Source of the DNA: CAYNEI01 sp964396185
Lineage (GTDB): Archaea; Thermoplasmatota; SW-10-69-26
Length of the DNA stretch: 64,000 nucleotides
Direction of reading: 5' to 3'
NCBI GenBank assembly: GCA_964396185.1
Contig: CAYNEI010000007.1
Location: 1-64,000 of the forward strand
The position numbers were made by a program, and so were the translations under genes. This document shows, in pieces, positions 19,901-25,621 of the stretch. The notes below the pieces were generated by a model. That model saw only the letters and a list, made by a program, of their open reading frames with translations. It had not been told where the DNA came from and did no database searches. Position 1 is the stretch's first letter; each line of letters begins with the position of its first letter.

Positions 19901-19949
19901 GTGCCTGGCGGGAGCGCAATTCGCCATCGTGGATCCGGTGATCGGATGA
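7971..19949 (+). CDS. Giant secreted multidomain protein (3,992 aa): beta-helix, Kelch, subtilase-like remnant, Ig-like and PPC-like parts
   Basis: One uninterrupted frame of nearly 12 kb. GTG start at 7971 about 9 nt after a GGAAGGAGG Shine-Dalgarno; signal peptide residues ~9-31 (LALALLTAVVLSSFPPTAVA). Residues ~45-280: right-handed parallel beta-helix of the NosD/pectate-lyase type (IQTAIDQA opening, repeated NTLHDN/NTIDGTG rungs). Residues ~705-1010: six Kelch-like repeats (WTGQTVYTFGG, WTGEHAYLFGG, FDGESVYLLGG and others). Residues ~1265-1480: resembles the C-terminal half of a subtilisin domain (ILAPAGRLPVD, VLTIGAATLEEG, WSRRGPTANLIPKPSLVAPS, QGAGLVDL) with no visible catalytic Asp, His or GTSMA serine. 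Residues ~1480-3400: unrecognised helical sequence with many N-x-T/S sequons. Residues ~3440-3770: Ig/fibronectin-like. The last ~110: PPC-like beta-sandwich. No anchor is seen. Probably a surface adhesin or matrix protein. Confidence 0.85.
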   Translation: MYSPNSRSKIPLALALLTAVVLSSFPPTAVATHLINDHDCTVTTGESIQTAIDQAEAYTTILVCGGTHHERLTIATDGLHLIGQDQPVLDGSLLGPGHGIRILNGTSDVVIDGFEIRSYDEALDDNDASSGIATTGLTVNITIANNTLHDNAHAGLLLVDGPALAWTIRDNTFDDHGFAHLFTHADGQLDIHHNTLQDAPHGIVLSNSVTATLHNNTIDGTGTGAIVATPGLDTGHRTKNLELRDNTITGDWTHGIWAPALEQSTLVANHVNTTGTQLTLAGNPAELILYDNTATPSVELPADDPVIELFANGPSTAQIDPDVPDALIDLFSTALTASMDPLSEPGNQDDADALASCAGQDDACLRDAFFDPAETTPPHNWTLPLTNDTLLTNARIEFIDAGTRGVGEPLANRHDRTDLNQNHTTLVLCRLYIDDVANPCQAAPRIFDYGLSLTWNEAPTEQHASVWRLFEPTTGIHASFQRIHGPDATLFKQTTEVHHDASPPSPTTQPTTPTPTPDPQRVHKAGQAVLTCAIAPTSTAHDLTSLNATELVDPEANPGSGDDGSAVELASCGVPTLLTEDLDPGLLWCTGERQPHDDTIHQGLVDETIQLWPWSTTCASHTDPKTIAWTDLFNGNDLTQLAAAHLDFDQASDPVNRTDARQAAERTFEGAIARHLALELAEQGMPRTVNQTALGGLAPSPVNTTLPAPVTQASAIWTGQTVYTFGGQTPTGYSQTITAYEPETQTTRTLDTQLPLPTCCTAAVWTGEHAYLFGGQAEFDLANATNTTTDPLHADLTTIHQFDPATEQLTPTPATLPTTATADLATAWDPRSLPLLGCPEGCAYIFGAGDEVYRFDPTTQTVQPTDTTLANATGASAVWTGDVILLFGGPGQSQVRSYDPISDQVAILDTSLHVPGLTEAASVFDGESVYLLGGHAPSTGFLDTVARYDATNATLTVLPETLPTPRAGIASAWADGTAYLLGGAYPISDEVLSYDPDTNRERLINETVTSAQSFDVIDVVSQPETQANVELVEIQVSDAEKGWHPLEQDPIVAFTPVNVTVRVNYMALNGDIIDEFLHVHLLDQDAEPSKPLLVDYAGNTYGTASASDADNIDPTGGYLTPTPKNAATIPNVQVRDPATGETLDEGLFTAGFQADPGTTSLGVCAEELWTALPTGATSNLDPDLRLAIDPAPLCELFTNLTALELKLQVPLALTLELRDGDALDAELAVVHQALENILASNKPGQPATLDDALNLPHTDLWNQSAEPVAARVIVTVPQNMSALAKAHVLALLLDELSPLIPLFAVEIDDLPLPPRLAGEIGDAVEDEGTIILAPAGRLPVDVRSWPPEDKLLTISGLAGHPQVLTIGAATLEEGVAPWSRRGPTANLIPKPSLVAPSPEGTTNGAVTNVLPFVESLMIRGLQDVNLVHAVLAGYAVPIPNEAATPATYYDQGAGLVDLASYLELPSTQELIELTANRTNRSTQEATEALATTLNTTTTTVQNAQPGELLGLTAPATSLIKTATGEQLINLTINTPSLPASLVADFGVVNYARPGLADVKVVDLDPMIKKTTDALTAMLEDAGYTGTELDGVVSNITNLLNVTTQVGQEITINITHYRLTDLFAADYLYTVQQRLVEQALEDTPEVAGINPQAVSDLIDRLKPWHLEAYNFTPEHHGNATMTATLDRNCRPTASDAFIHLADTALFLISSEVSRLARTSKNVGAIAIATQLPSNSNEFISERNQRFVHSQGQQLVCLEDIRTLLNFLRERGQETKALQQLPHGMWNQTEAIEGTWDQTPLGQQLANTSTLLDQPKHALSDNATIVIDVTLDALDRSIGLLESKINLTRIPKVSAGEPSPPELFEVPTLAERTAAAPLGPYTGIAHITNHNLSVYNPFTGEPVLTRDLTIPIPSFLFNNPTLQWNEIYRDTSPVPNTQVLLHKPAEQVFGKLSMDLSVTASNDVEVSLAANVTDLYENQTSRATELISTVDEILSNDTLRETLGEFEQVYLDELLAYNETLVEWRDASICVIDRGVCTDLVAARQAYWFGILPSIVVDLYSHLVFQDGVTNETGVTEFYNLFPGGYENFIPYRYPSLGNLSEDPPIVPGGQGALAGALNDPNLLLHRQVNDRINTFQPHPTETNEPPFAQEPPTVPAGFDFNDTWFDWFPVQEVHGDRSGPFHQFEIALNGFDLMVISCIDLRLFVHSTKAPLAAPGCEAPPRSLPDTLNRLRATAVLDCILEGNPEEWVTRLTSVDQAACASIAEALDEDQTQCVSSECAEAQAREELIQLLTNLGTLLDDLSTVEEELLIPWVRSPARVLEHDPDTYGYTPYEVRNASKPLNENNTNQEIWDAVNETLDAINVILDDNVHIEEPDNVSNWTHTIAQGILGHTTDKIAGTDWTHISTKHAAPVQDAANVSQAIREAALLIVNDTDQTLLEKFRDQVNKTIDDDGVSAFNTGLNKSSIDRAASLGAGWSANGTTTVEGLRMDEQVQHGEISASDACDQAESASAIPEAYLACETIVGKTGPSSLGVAGVDKVSLANQLLEHALPHKQAIDDIEANAALLEDILERAVTLSAADPDTKVRRTEQGISFETSTPDPNDLNVSNLAPAIGVMHYSTPVPINEYVQYRLDGEFLLENSAALVITTGNPVLTEAIVQALEILEETLVDDGTLDPDAPGQAVDNTLRMVDILNNEVKAALTAVSQASEPDPLLRIDLLGFPIKTEQRTNLPRLPVATPLDDSPACVSEPGGKAGKEAEEEEKNKGNALQRICAQGLTLVRPDGYYNYTHTYEFMTKERGPERLGIERLDTLILYFPSLSRTETPALPQRVAMNNLSLQVKTYIGLGSQPAELDTFFGINVPLGFRNNVEDFNLLYAIPDEPLTSTPEGGVAMSYTVDGNTVSPTVEDLVAPIHDPHDWISDCPDSAAPGFQTDHFWSHPRAMPSLRPVGEWRGLYWSTEQECLRNTVHALRPQHIRDGSVKHAWMGMPGKEVRDAFQYQFNVGPPTEAFTERRGEGMKGALLNPLNDPLSLIGAGLRATGPVGPVGQSEELAELVAAELEPWDGQAGDQLRSLTSPVIDLSNALPFLNPSFLEKNQSRGRGHEGSESQLGHNYVVIDQDDLRGLMADPNGTRTRITLIDESDPSAEADTITPESDHFHAQRIEPRTDTDYQGVVLAHAFLLTTKQGNDTHDNPRSDRATIFTNRTLELLAGQGHTGTGYAMRLVGNDAETIQDTDNQSAVQDPQLNANAKIRLEVYSLGGNHTAGSHCPAMPLFDYVRGYFRCTGWDGMTIVHEEELSAGTSECYDTALDLLAQAHRFALNTTVEAGTRPWFQPDSTQAWALSQLGAVQQATTPTPPEQYDRILGHGENTKELARDATGLLKCVEVERDGDWPFQGVPLPSVLAGLLAGIDDLLNGTSPVNASEAFVNVTATLQPSLAENGEPPRRIDVALGIDAGVREAGAIAITGEYDIDYAVDEWNTELDHAWLNITTNPPGEPATTATVVELDGLDEQSYEASHPLDLEHGTTYTISLEARDVFGFNVSDEVTFMSDVQRPDLLLGQPAEIHSNFLSMAPTWKVEDLDSGLRKVVVREGLNGENLITEVTPPREDANDPLTVSPTIDLSGWATGDTVYLQFKANDYAGNQKRTNHKLYIDREPPKLTAAFDAGALISDTSVTFDWSASDQDHLKSELDELRVWVEARGTGEEEVLIDAKNVGVDWVGQDDRSMATEPDTVYDLKIRATDLAGNEITSTLDTVEVQIPPLLDLILPRYKRQIFADDAGDLGIRLKATTEMEDYPGMTVDKATIDVNQGSSDEHTATFTDVLGTFKTTWKPPNPPESYFVEISAEKGDASAHSNQMKVKHKKDSGAGNWLDEAVAYGVIDSSSGVGGKGDVFAYLHDCGQTSFSLRLDGFGDGVDVYVSEGSTPSPSSHDFGATGSDPVKTLTVPATSGSTYKIRPWWDDPTRATYELVMTNSCLAGAQFAIVDPVIG

Positions 19950-19980
19950 GGAGGCGCTGATCCGACCAGGCGGACGCCAG

Positions 19981-19993
19981 AAACGCTATAAAC
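19981..19993 (+). promoter_or_regulatory. TATA box of propeller paralogue D
   Basis: AAACGCTATAAAC, centred ~29 nt upstream of ATG 20017; the same core as for paralogues A and B although the orientation of the gene is opposite. Confidence 0.75.
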
Positions 19994-20016
19994 CCGCACG
20001 CCGACCCTGGACGCAC

Positions 20017-21230
20017 ATGGGCTCTCTGGGAGGTGCGAGACAGCGTCCTCTCCTGCCTGGAGCCTTGGCGCTGTTGCTCCTGGTCCCAGCCGTGCCCGCT
20101 CTTGCGCCCGCTGTGGATGAGGCCCCTTGGTTGGCTTGCTACGTTGAAACGGTGGATGACGCGGGGGTCAGCTCTCTCTCTCCGACATCGATCGCCATCG
20201 GACCAAGTGGCACGGTCCAAATCGCGTTCGACCGGGGAGGTGCGAGGTACGTCGAGAGCACCGCGTCCGGTTGGGCCTTCGAGCGCATCGACGCGAAGGG
20301 GACGAACCCCGATCTAGCCCTTGACTCACACGGCACGCCGCATGTTGTTTACATGAAGAAGACCACGCGCGGCGAGGTGTGGTACGGTGTTCGCCAGGGG
20401 GGGAGTGGGTCACGGAACAGATCGACCCACTGGGCATCGCTGATCCGCAAATCGCGCTCGGGCCGGACAACACCGTGCACGTGTTCTACCAGAAAAGCGA
20501 CGGGCCAGACGACGAGATTCGTTTCGCTACGAGGAACACAGATGGGAGCTGGACCATCGAAACCCTCCACCATGCCAGCATGTTCACCTCCGACTTAGTC
20601 ATCGATTCCACCGGTACGCCGCATGCGGTTTACAGTCACTTCGGCGATCCTCAGGATACGATCCGCTACGCGACCAAGAACCAAGCCGGAGACTGGGTGA
20701 CCGAGCTCCTGCCAGATTGCCGCTTCGGCGTCGGCATCGATGTAGATGTGCTGGATCGGCCCCATATCGCATGCTGGGGCTTGGATGGCTTGCAGTACTA
20801 CCTCAAGGACGGCTCAGACTGGATCCACGAGACCGTCAGCGATGGAAGCAACATCGTGCCCCGGCGGGCGGCCATCAACACCGGCTTGGAGCCCGCCATC
20901 GCTGTCGACGGCGACTTGAATCCACACATCTCGTTCCGAACTCGAACGTCCTCCGGGTTCGATTGGCAGACCACACGTCCCGCCCAGCTACACTACGCCA
21001 CGAAGGTCGACGGCGAATGGTCGCTGGAGACCGTGGATCGGGATGGGTCCTACAACGGAGCATGGTCTTCGATCACGCTTGACGCCGAGGACCGCCCACA
21101 CATCTCTTACGTCCACGTCTGGCGCCGGTTCGGCGGGTTCCCCAGCGGTTCGGAAGCGCTTGAGGCGAGCCGTGACCTCCGCTATGCGACCCCGCTGGTT
21201 GGCAGCGTGGCCAGCGCGGTCGGGCGTTGA
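20017..21230 (+). pseudogene. Secreted seven-repeat beta-propeller-like protein, paralogue D, frameshifted in a poly-G tract
   Basis: Fourth copy, on the opposite strand beyond the giant gene. The first frame (20017-20403) gives signal peptide LALLLLVPAVPALAPAVDEA and repeats up to YGVRQGG. The rest (EWVTEQIDPLGIADPQIALG onward to DLRYATPLVGSVASAVGR) lies in the next frame. The break is at seven G (20397-20403); one extra G would restore a 404-residue protein, the size of paralogue C (402). The sequence either side is undecayed, with no other stop or shift. It is therefore either a single-base assembly error, an ON/OFF contingency tract, or a very young pseudogene. Its first half groups with C. 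Confidence 0.75.
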
Positions 21231-21238
21231 TCTGGAAG

Positions 21239-21590
21239 CGACGGACGAACCGGATCACGAAGTGCTCGAAGGAGCTCGAAGGGCACGGAGGGGAACGAAC
21301 GTGTCCGGATATTTGGTGGGCGGGCGGTCAACCGACTAGGGGGCTTGCTTCCGCTGGCGTCAGACGACCCTCCTGCCCGTTGTCTCCCGCGCGTTCCACC
21401 CGCTCCTCTTCCTCTGGTCTTCGTGACCTTGGTAGCACTTGGAGCTCTTCGTGATCGACTGCCGTCATTCTCCACGACTCCGCGACCCTCCGCGACTCCG
21501 CGGTGAAAGGTCCCCCGAGAGCCCCCGTTCCATGCCTCTTGCTCCTTCGTGTCCTTGGCGGACCTTCGAGCCCTGCATGATCGACCGTTG
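21239..21590. repeat. Degenerate inverted-arm intergenic repeat region, copy D
   Basis: The ~500-bp gap between paralogue D and the bactofilin-like gene has no credible gene. Left arm 21253-21295 (GATCACGAAGTGCTCGAAGG, then AGCTCGAAGGGCACGGAGG). Right arms at 21419-21460 (TCTTCGTGACCTTGG, GGAGCTCTTCGTGATCG) and 21532-21585 (GCTCCTTCGTGTCCTTGGCG, CCTTCGAGCCCTGCATGATC) read as its inverse. Between them is the CGCGGAG-type core, inverted: CCACGACTCCGCGACCCTCC, then GCGACTCCGCGGTGAAAGG (21473-21511). Spacer 21300-21415 is unrelated sequence. Confidence 0.75.
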
Positions 21591-21658
21591 ACGACCTCCA
21601 TTCTCCACGCCCCCGTCGTGACCACGCGAGCCGTGGTCACCCATTTTGTCCCTCCAGA

Positions 21659-21668
21659 GCTTAAATAC
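21659..21668 (+). promoter_or_regulatory. TATA box of bactofilin-like gene
   Basis: GCTTAAATAC about 65 nt upstream of ATG 21730, so unlike most genes here this transcript should have a ~40-nt leader. GGGTGTGATCCC just before the ATG partly matches the archaeal anti-Shine-Dalgarno complement. Confidence 0.55.
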
Positions 21669-21729
21669 CCGGCGCCCAAGAGAGCCACCTACGTGCTACG
21701 AACCATACACAGGAACAGGGTGTGATCCC

Positions 21730-22680
21730 ATGCGGTCTTCTGATCCCCCCTCAGGCAGCCACATCCGAGAGGACATCGAGGTCGAGGGCGTGCTCCGCAT
21801 CGGGGACAACTGCGTCTGCGAGGGTGATCTCATCGCGACCGCCGGGATCATCTTGGGTGACGGGGTCACCGTGCGTGGCGACATCTTCACCGATGGCTCC
21901 GTCCAGGTGGGTCACGGCTGTCGCATCCTCGGCGAGATCCGTCCCGTCTCCCAGGCTTCCGGTCGAGCCCAGGCGGACCGATCCGCGTCCGACCCGGACG
22001 CGCCCGAGCCCGGAGGCGATCCAGAGGCATCCGACGCATCCGAAGCACCCGAGGCCTCCGATGCCCCGGAGCCATCCGATACGGAAGAGGAGCTCGCGCC
22101 CTCCTCTCCCCTTGCTCCTGGTTCGGCCTCCGGCCAGCCGCCTGGCTCGACGCCCGACTCGACCCCCCAGCACAACGTCCGGCTGGAGCCCTCCCCGGAG
22201 CTGAAATCCTCTGCCCTGCGATCCACTCTCGAAGCCCTGCTCATGCTCGCATGGAACGACCCAGAACGGCGCCCCGACGAGAGCGTGAGCAACCGATGGG
22301 GCTTGCGAGAGGATGCCCTGGAGGACCTGCTGGAAGGCGCCTACACGCTCATCATCGACCTCTACCGCGATGGCAAGATCAAGCGACCCTGGGGGCCCTC
22401 CGATGTCATCGACATCCTCCTGCGCCAAGTCGCGCCCCTGATCGTCCCCACCTCGGTCCAAGCCGACGGGACCGATCGCGCCCGACTCCGGGTCCGCCGC
22501 CCACCGCTGCTCTCCCGCGACGAAGACACGACGGGCTGGCCGGAGCCCACCATGGCCTTGCTTGAAGCGCTGCTCCAGACCGTGCGACCAAGCTGCCGGA
22601 TCGACCCCGTCGATCCTGCCCAGGTCCTCGACCAGAACGCAGACCCCGACGAGGTCACGTTGATCGTGCGCACCCGCTGA
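21730..22680 (+). CDS. Bactofilin-like (polymer-forming) N-terminus fused to unknown helical domain
   Basis: 316 residues. Residues ~10-75 show the short-rung beta-helix of polymer-forming cytoskeletal proteins (IREDIEVEGVLRIGDNCVCE, then DLIATAGIILGDGVTVRGDI and GSVQVGHGCRILGEI), with hydrophobic residues at every second position and Gly turns. A ~90-residue Ser/Pro/Glu/Ala linker follows. The C-terminal ~150 residues form an alpha-helical domain I do not recognise (TLEALLMLAWNDPERRPDES, LEDLLEGAYTLIIDLYRDGK). ATG 21730 is preferred because it has the TATA/leader arrangement. The frame is open upstream only by chance. Role inferred: self-assembling scaffold; the partner is unknown. Confidence 0.7.
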   Translation: MRSSDPPSGSHIREDIEVEGVLRIGDNCVCEGDLIATAGIILGDGVTVRGDIFTDGSVQVGHGCRILGEIRPVSQASGRAQADRSASDPDAPEPGGDPEASDASEAPEASDAPEPSDTEEELAPSSPLAPGSASGQPPGSTPDSTPQHNVRLEPSPELKSSALRSTLEALLMLAWNDPERRPDESVSNRWGLREDALEDLLEGAYTLIIDLYRDGKIKRPWGPSDVIDILLRQVAPLIVPTSVQADGTDRARLRVRRPPLLSRDEDTTGWPEPTMALLEALLQTVRPSCRIDPVDPAQVLDQNADPDEVTLIVRTR

Positions 22681-22685
22681 ACCAT

Positions 22686-22758
22686 GGGTCCGGGCCTCCG
22701 CGTTCTTCGAGGTCTCCGCGCGCTCCGCGACTTCGCGGTTGAACGGTTGACTTGACCG
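22686..22758. repeat. Degenerate CTCCGCG intergenic repeat, copy E
   Basis: GGGCCTCCGCGTTCTTCGAGG, then TCTCCGCGCGCTCCGCGACTTCGCGGTTGAACG in the inverted (CTCCGCG) orientation, directly upstream of the thiolase TATA box. Confidence 0.65.
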
Positions 22759-22780
22759 ACCCTCGTAGGCCTGCGACCCA

Positions 22781-22791
22781 ACGCCTATAAG
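22781..22791 (+). promoter_or_regulatory. TATA box of thiolase gene
   Basis: ACGCCTATAAG, centred ~27 nt upstream of ATG 22814; leaderless arrangement. Confidence 0.75.
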
Positions 22792-22813
22792 GGCGTCCCA
22801 CCCATCCCGGGCC

Positions 22814-24123
22814 ATGACCGACGCGTACATCCTGGACGGTGTCCGATCCCCCTTCGGCCGCGCCAACGGCGTGCTGGCCGACTGGCGCCCGGACGACCTA
22901 CTCGCTTACACGACACGCGCGTTCCTAGACGACCTGGACATCGACGAGAGCCTCATCGAGGACTTCGTGGTGGGCTGCGTCACCCAGGTCGGACAGCAAG
23001 GCACGAACATCGCTCGCCTGGCCGGGCTCACCGCCGAGCTCCCGCTGGACACTGGCGGGGTGACGCTCAACCGCATGTGCGGCAGCGGCCAACAGGCCCT
23101 CAACTTCGGCGCCATGGGTGTGATGTCGGGTCAACAGGACCTGGTGCTCACGGGCGGTGTCGAGCACATGAGCACCGTGGCCATCGGCAGCGACACCGAC
23201 TGGGGCGACTTCTCGCCGAAGCTCCTGGAGCACTGGGACGTGCTCCACCAGGGTGAGAGCGCCGAGCGCATCGCGGACAAGTGGGGCCTCACGCGCGAGC
23301 AGCTCGACACCTACAGCCTGGAGTCCCACCACCGGGCCATCGCAGCCCAAGACAGCGGCTTCTTGGCCCGCGAGATCGTCCCGGTCCCCAGCGAACCCTG
23401 GGACGAGGACAGCAAGGCCGTCGAGCACGACGAGGGCCCCCGCCGGAACACCAACCTCGAGAAGCTCGGCCAACTCCCCACGGTCTTCCGCGAGGAGAAC
23501 GGCAAGATCACGCCTGGCTCGTCCAGCCAGCTCACCGACGGCGCAGGCGTCACGCTCATCGGCACCGAGGCCATGGCCACCGAGCTCGACATCGAGCCGC
23601 GGGCGCGTATCGTGCAGACCGCCGTGGCCGGCGTGGACCCAGAGATCATGCTCACCGGACCCATCCCAGCCACCAGCAAGGTGCTGGACAAGGCCGGCAT
23701 GACGCTTGACCAGATGGACACGGTCGAGGTCAACGAGGCCTTCGCCAGCGTCCCCCTGGCCTGGATGGACGAGAACCCGGACTACCCCCACGAGCAGCTC
23801 AACCCCAACGGGGGAGCCATCGCGCTCGGCCACCCCCTGGGTGCCACGGGCCAGAAGCTCATCCAGACCGCCATCAACCAACTCGAGCAGACCGGCGGCA
23901 CCTACGGTCTCGTCACCATGTGCATCGGGTTCGGTCAGGCCACAGCCACNNNNNNNNNNNNNNNNNNNNNNNNNNNNNNNNNNNNNNNNNNNNNNNNNNN
24001 NNNNNNNNNNNNNNNNNNNNNNNNNNNNNNNNNNNNNNNNNNNNNNNNNGCGGCACCTACGGTCTCGTCACCATGTGCATCGGGTTCGGTCAGGCCACAG
24101 CCACCATCCTCGAACGCGTCTAG
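22814..24123 (+). CDS. Thiolase (acetyl-CoA C-acyltransferase), interrupted by an artefactual gap
   Basis: Thiolase-superfamily enzyme that cleaves or forms 3-ketoacyl-CoA. Seen: N-terminal MTDAYILDGVRSPFGRANG, nucleophilic Cys in NRMCGSGQQAL (about residue 80), VNEAFAS, GHPLGATG with the catalytic His, and the C-terminal catalytic Cys in MCIGFGQATA (usual form CIGGGMG, so one Gly is Phe here). The run of 100 N (23950-24049) is followed by a repeat of the preceding 55 bp. Collapsing 155 bp restores one frame ending ATILERV at 24123, ~384 residues, close to the usual thiolase size. An acyl-CoA dehydrogenase at 44.4 kb would work in the same beta-oxidation pathway. Confidence 0.93.
23950..24049. 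other. Assembly gap 1 (100 N) flanked by 55-bp duplicate
   Basis: 23895-23949 equals 24050-24104. A failed contig overlap, not missing sequence; it shifts the thiolase frame. Confidence 0.95.
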
Positions 24124-24162
24124 CGGTGGCGGTCGCGAACGGTTCGCCGCCTGAGGCGCCGA

Positions 24163-25590
24163 TCAACCCGGGGTCGAGGGGTCAAGCGAGAGCAACGCCT
24201 CGCGCCGCGCCTCGGCATCAGGCGGAGGCTCGCGGTGGTAGGCCCCAGCGATGGTGCGCTCGAGGGCCTCGCAGGCCGCCCGTCGAGCCGCGTTGAGCTC
24301 CCGGATGGGTGCGAAAGCGTTCTCATCGAGCTCCACATCGGCTAGGTAGAGGTGGAAGGGCACCTCGCCCAGCCGGTTGAGCTGCTCGAGCACGTTCTTC
24401 TCGGTCAGCGGCGCGCTCCGGGCCCCTTGGACGTGGAATGCGCTCTCGTGTGTCACCTCGAGCCCGCGCATGGGCTCGACCAGCCGGATCCGGATCGGTT
24501 CACCTACGTGGATGCTGGCGTGCAGCTCGATTGGGACCGTGCGGTGGGGTCCGTCCTCGTAGGTCTCACGCGCGGCCTCCAGGAGCTCGATGTCCGCGGT
24601 CTTGTAGACCTCGTCGCCGGGCGCGTTCCACGGCCGACCCATGAGCTCGACGATCTCGCCCGGGCCAGCCTCGGGGATGTAGTGTCCCCCTTGCCGCATC
24701 TGGGTGACCTGGAAGCTCAGAACCGCGTCTCGATCCTCGCCTGCTCGCTGGTTCTCCGGGCCGGGGACGATGGAGACGGCGTCCTTGACCCGCAGCGTGC
24801 TCTGGAGCTTGACCTTCACCCAGTCTTCCCCGCTCTCGATGACCTCGCCGAGCGAGCTGGATCGGGTCCCGGTGGGCCCCGGGGCCGTGCTTCCCTCTCC
24901 CGCACCATCGGATCGAGGGGTGGTGATACGGGCCACTGCGTCGGCCTCGGGGGCAGGGATCTCGAAGGCACCGGCAAGCGCCCGGTCGATGGCGTTGCGG
25001 TAGGCACGCGTGAGGATGGCCACGTGCTCGGCTCGCTCGACCGGTCCTTGGATCCGCAAGCTCGTCACGCCTGACCGGACGAGTTCCTCAACTCGCTCGA
25101 GGGTCTCCAGGCCTCCCGCGTCCTGGACGATGCCCTCGGATCCGGGCACATCCGATGCATCGCTTGCGTCAGTGGCTTGATCGCGAGCATCCGCCACCAC
25201 GTGCAGGCTGAGCTCGGGCACGAAGGCGTGGACGGCACGCCTGAGCGCGGGGTCCCGGACGAGCACGCCGTCGGCTCCCAGCTTGTGGAGGCTTGCCAGA
25301 ACGCGAGCCAGCCGAGCAAGCCGGCCCACTTCGAGGAGTTCGGCTAGGCTGCGGTCGTCTAGGGCCATGAGCACGCGAACGCCGCGCACGTGGGCGTGGT
25401 CCACGGCTGCTTGAAGCTCGTCATCGTCGAACCCCGTCTCGAGGGTGCCCGTCGAGCTCGCCGAGCCTGCCACGTAGACGGCGTCAGCACCGTTCTCCAC
25501 GGCAGCGTGCAGGGAGGCGCGATCCCGGACCGGAGCGATGAGCTCGACGGGCTGGAGCGGCTCAAGCGGGGGGCGGTCTCCCGGAGGCAT
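24163..25590 (-). CDS. U32-family protein (RlhA/PrtC-like) lacking the Fe-S cysteine segment
   Basis: 475 residues, related to U32 'peptidases', which in characterised cases are Fe-S tRNA/rRNA hydroxylases. Seen: the opening PVELIAPVRDRASLHAAVEN then GADAVYVAG (family: E.LAPAG....L..A...GADAVY.GG) and, around residue 190, GVTSLRIQGPVERAEHVAIL (family: G..S.KIEGR.KS..YV). The C-terminal ~200 residues are the collagenase-like DUF3656 region (PGDEVYKTADIELLE, NVLEQLNRLGEVPFHLYLAD, FAPIRELNAARR). Odd: the HGALCISYSGRC-type cysteine block that should lie between the first two motifs is absent, and the protein has a single Cys, so it cannot bind the usual cluster. Leaderless promoter upstream. Confidence 0.75.
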   Translation of the reverse strand: MPPGDRPPLEPLQPVELIAPVRDRASLHAAVENGADAVYVAGSASSTGTLETGFDDDELQAAVDHAHVRGVRVLMALDDRSLAELLEVGRLARLARVLASLHKLGADGVLVRDPALRRAVHAFVPELSLHVVADARDQATDASDASDVPGSEGIVQDAGGLETLERVEELVRSGVTSLRIQGPVERAEHVAILTRAYRNAIDRALAGAFEIPAPEADAVARITTPRSDGAGEGSTAPGPTGTRSSSLGEVIESGEDWVKVKLQSTLRVKDAVSIVPGPENQRAGEDRDAVLSFQVTQMRQGGHYIPEAGPGEIVELMGRPWNAPGDEVYKTADIELLEAARETYEDGPHRTVPIELHASIHVGEPIRIRLVEPMRGLEVTHESAFHVQGARSAPLTEKNVLEQLNRLGEVPFHLYLADVELDENAFAPIRELNAARRAACEALERTIAGAYHREPPPDAEARREALLSLDPSTPG

Positions 25591-25610
25591 GGTCGCTGCT
25601 ATCCGGGGCC

Positions 25611-25620
25611 TATGTATAAC
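25611..25620 (-). promoter_or_regulatory. TATA box of U32-family gene
   Basis: Minus strand GTTATACATA 21-30 nt upstream of ATG 25590; it abuts the stop codon of the upstream lipoprotein gene. Confidence 0.6.
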
Positions 25621-25621
25621 C

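Noticed and set aside
22814..24123. Thiolase as a pseudogene broken by a frameshift
   Set aside because: The frame change is produced only by the 100 N plus the 55-bp duplicate; the collapsed sequence is a complete enzyme.
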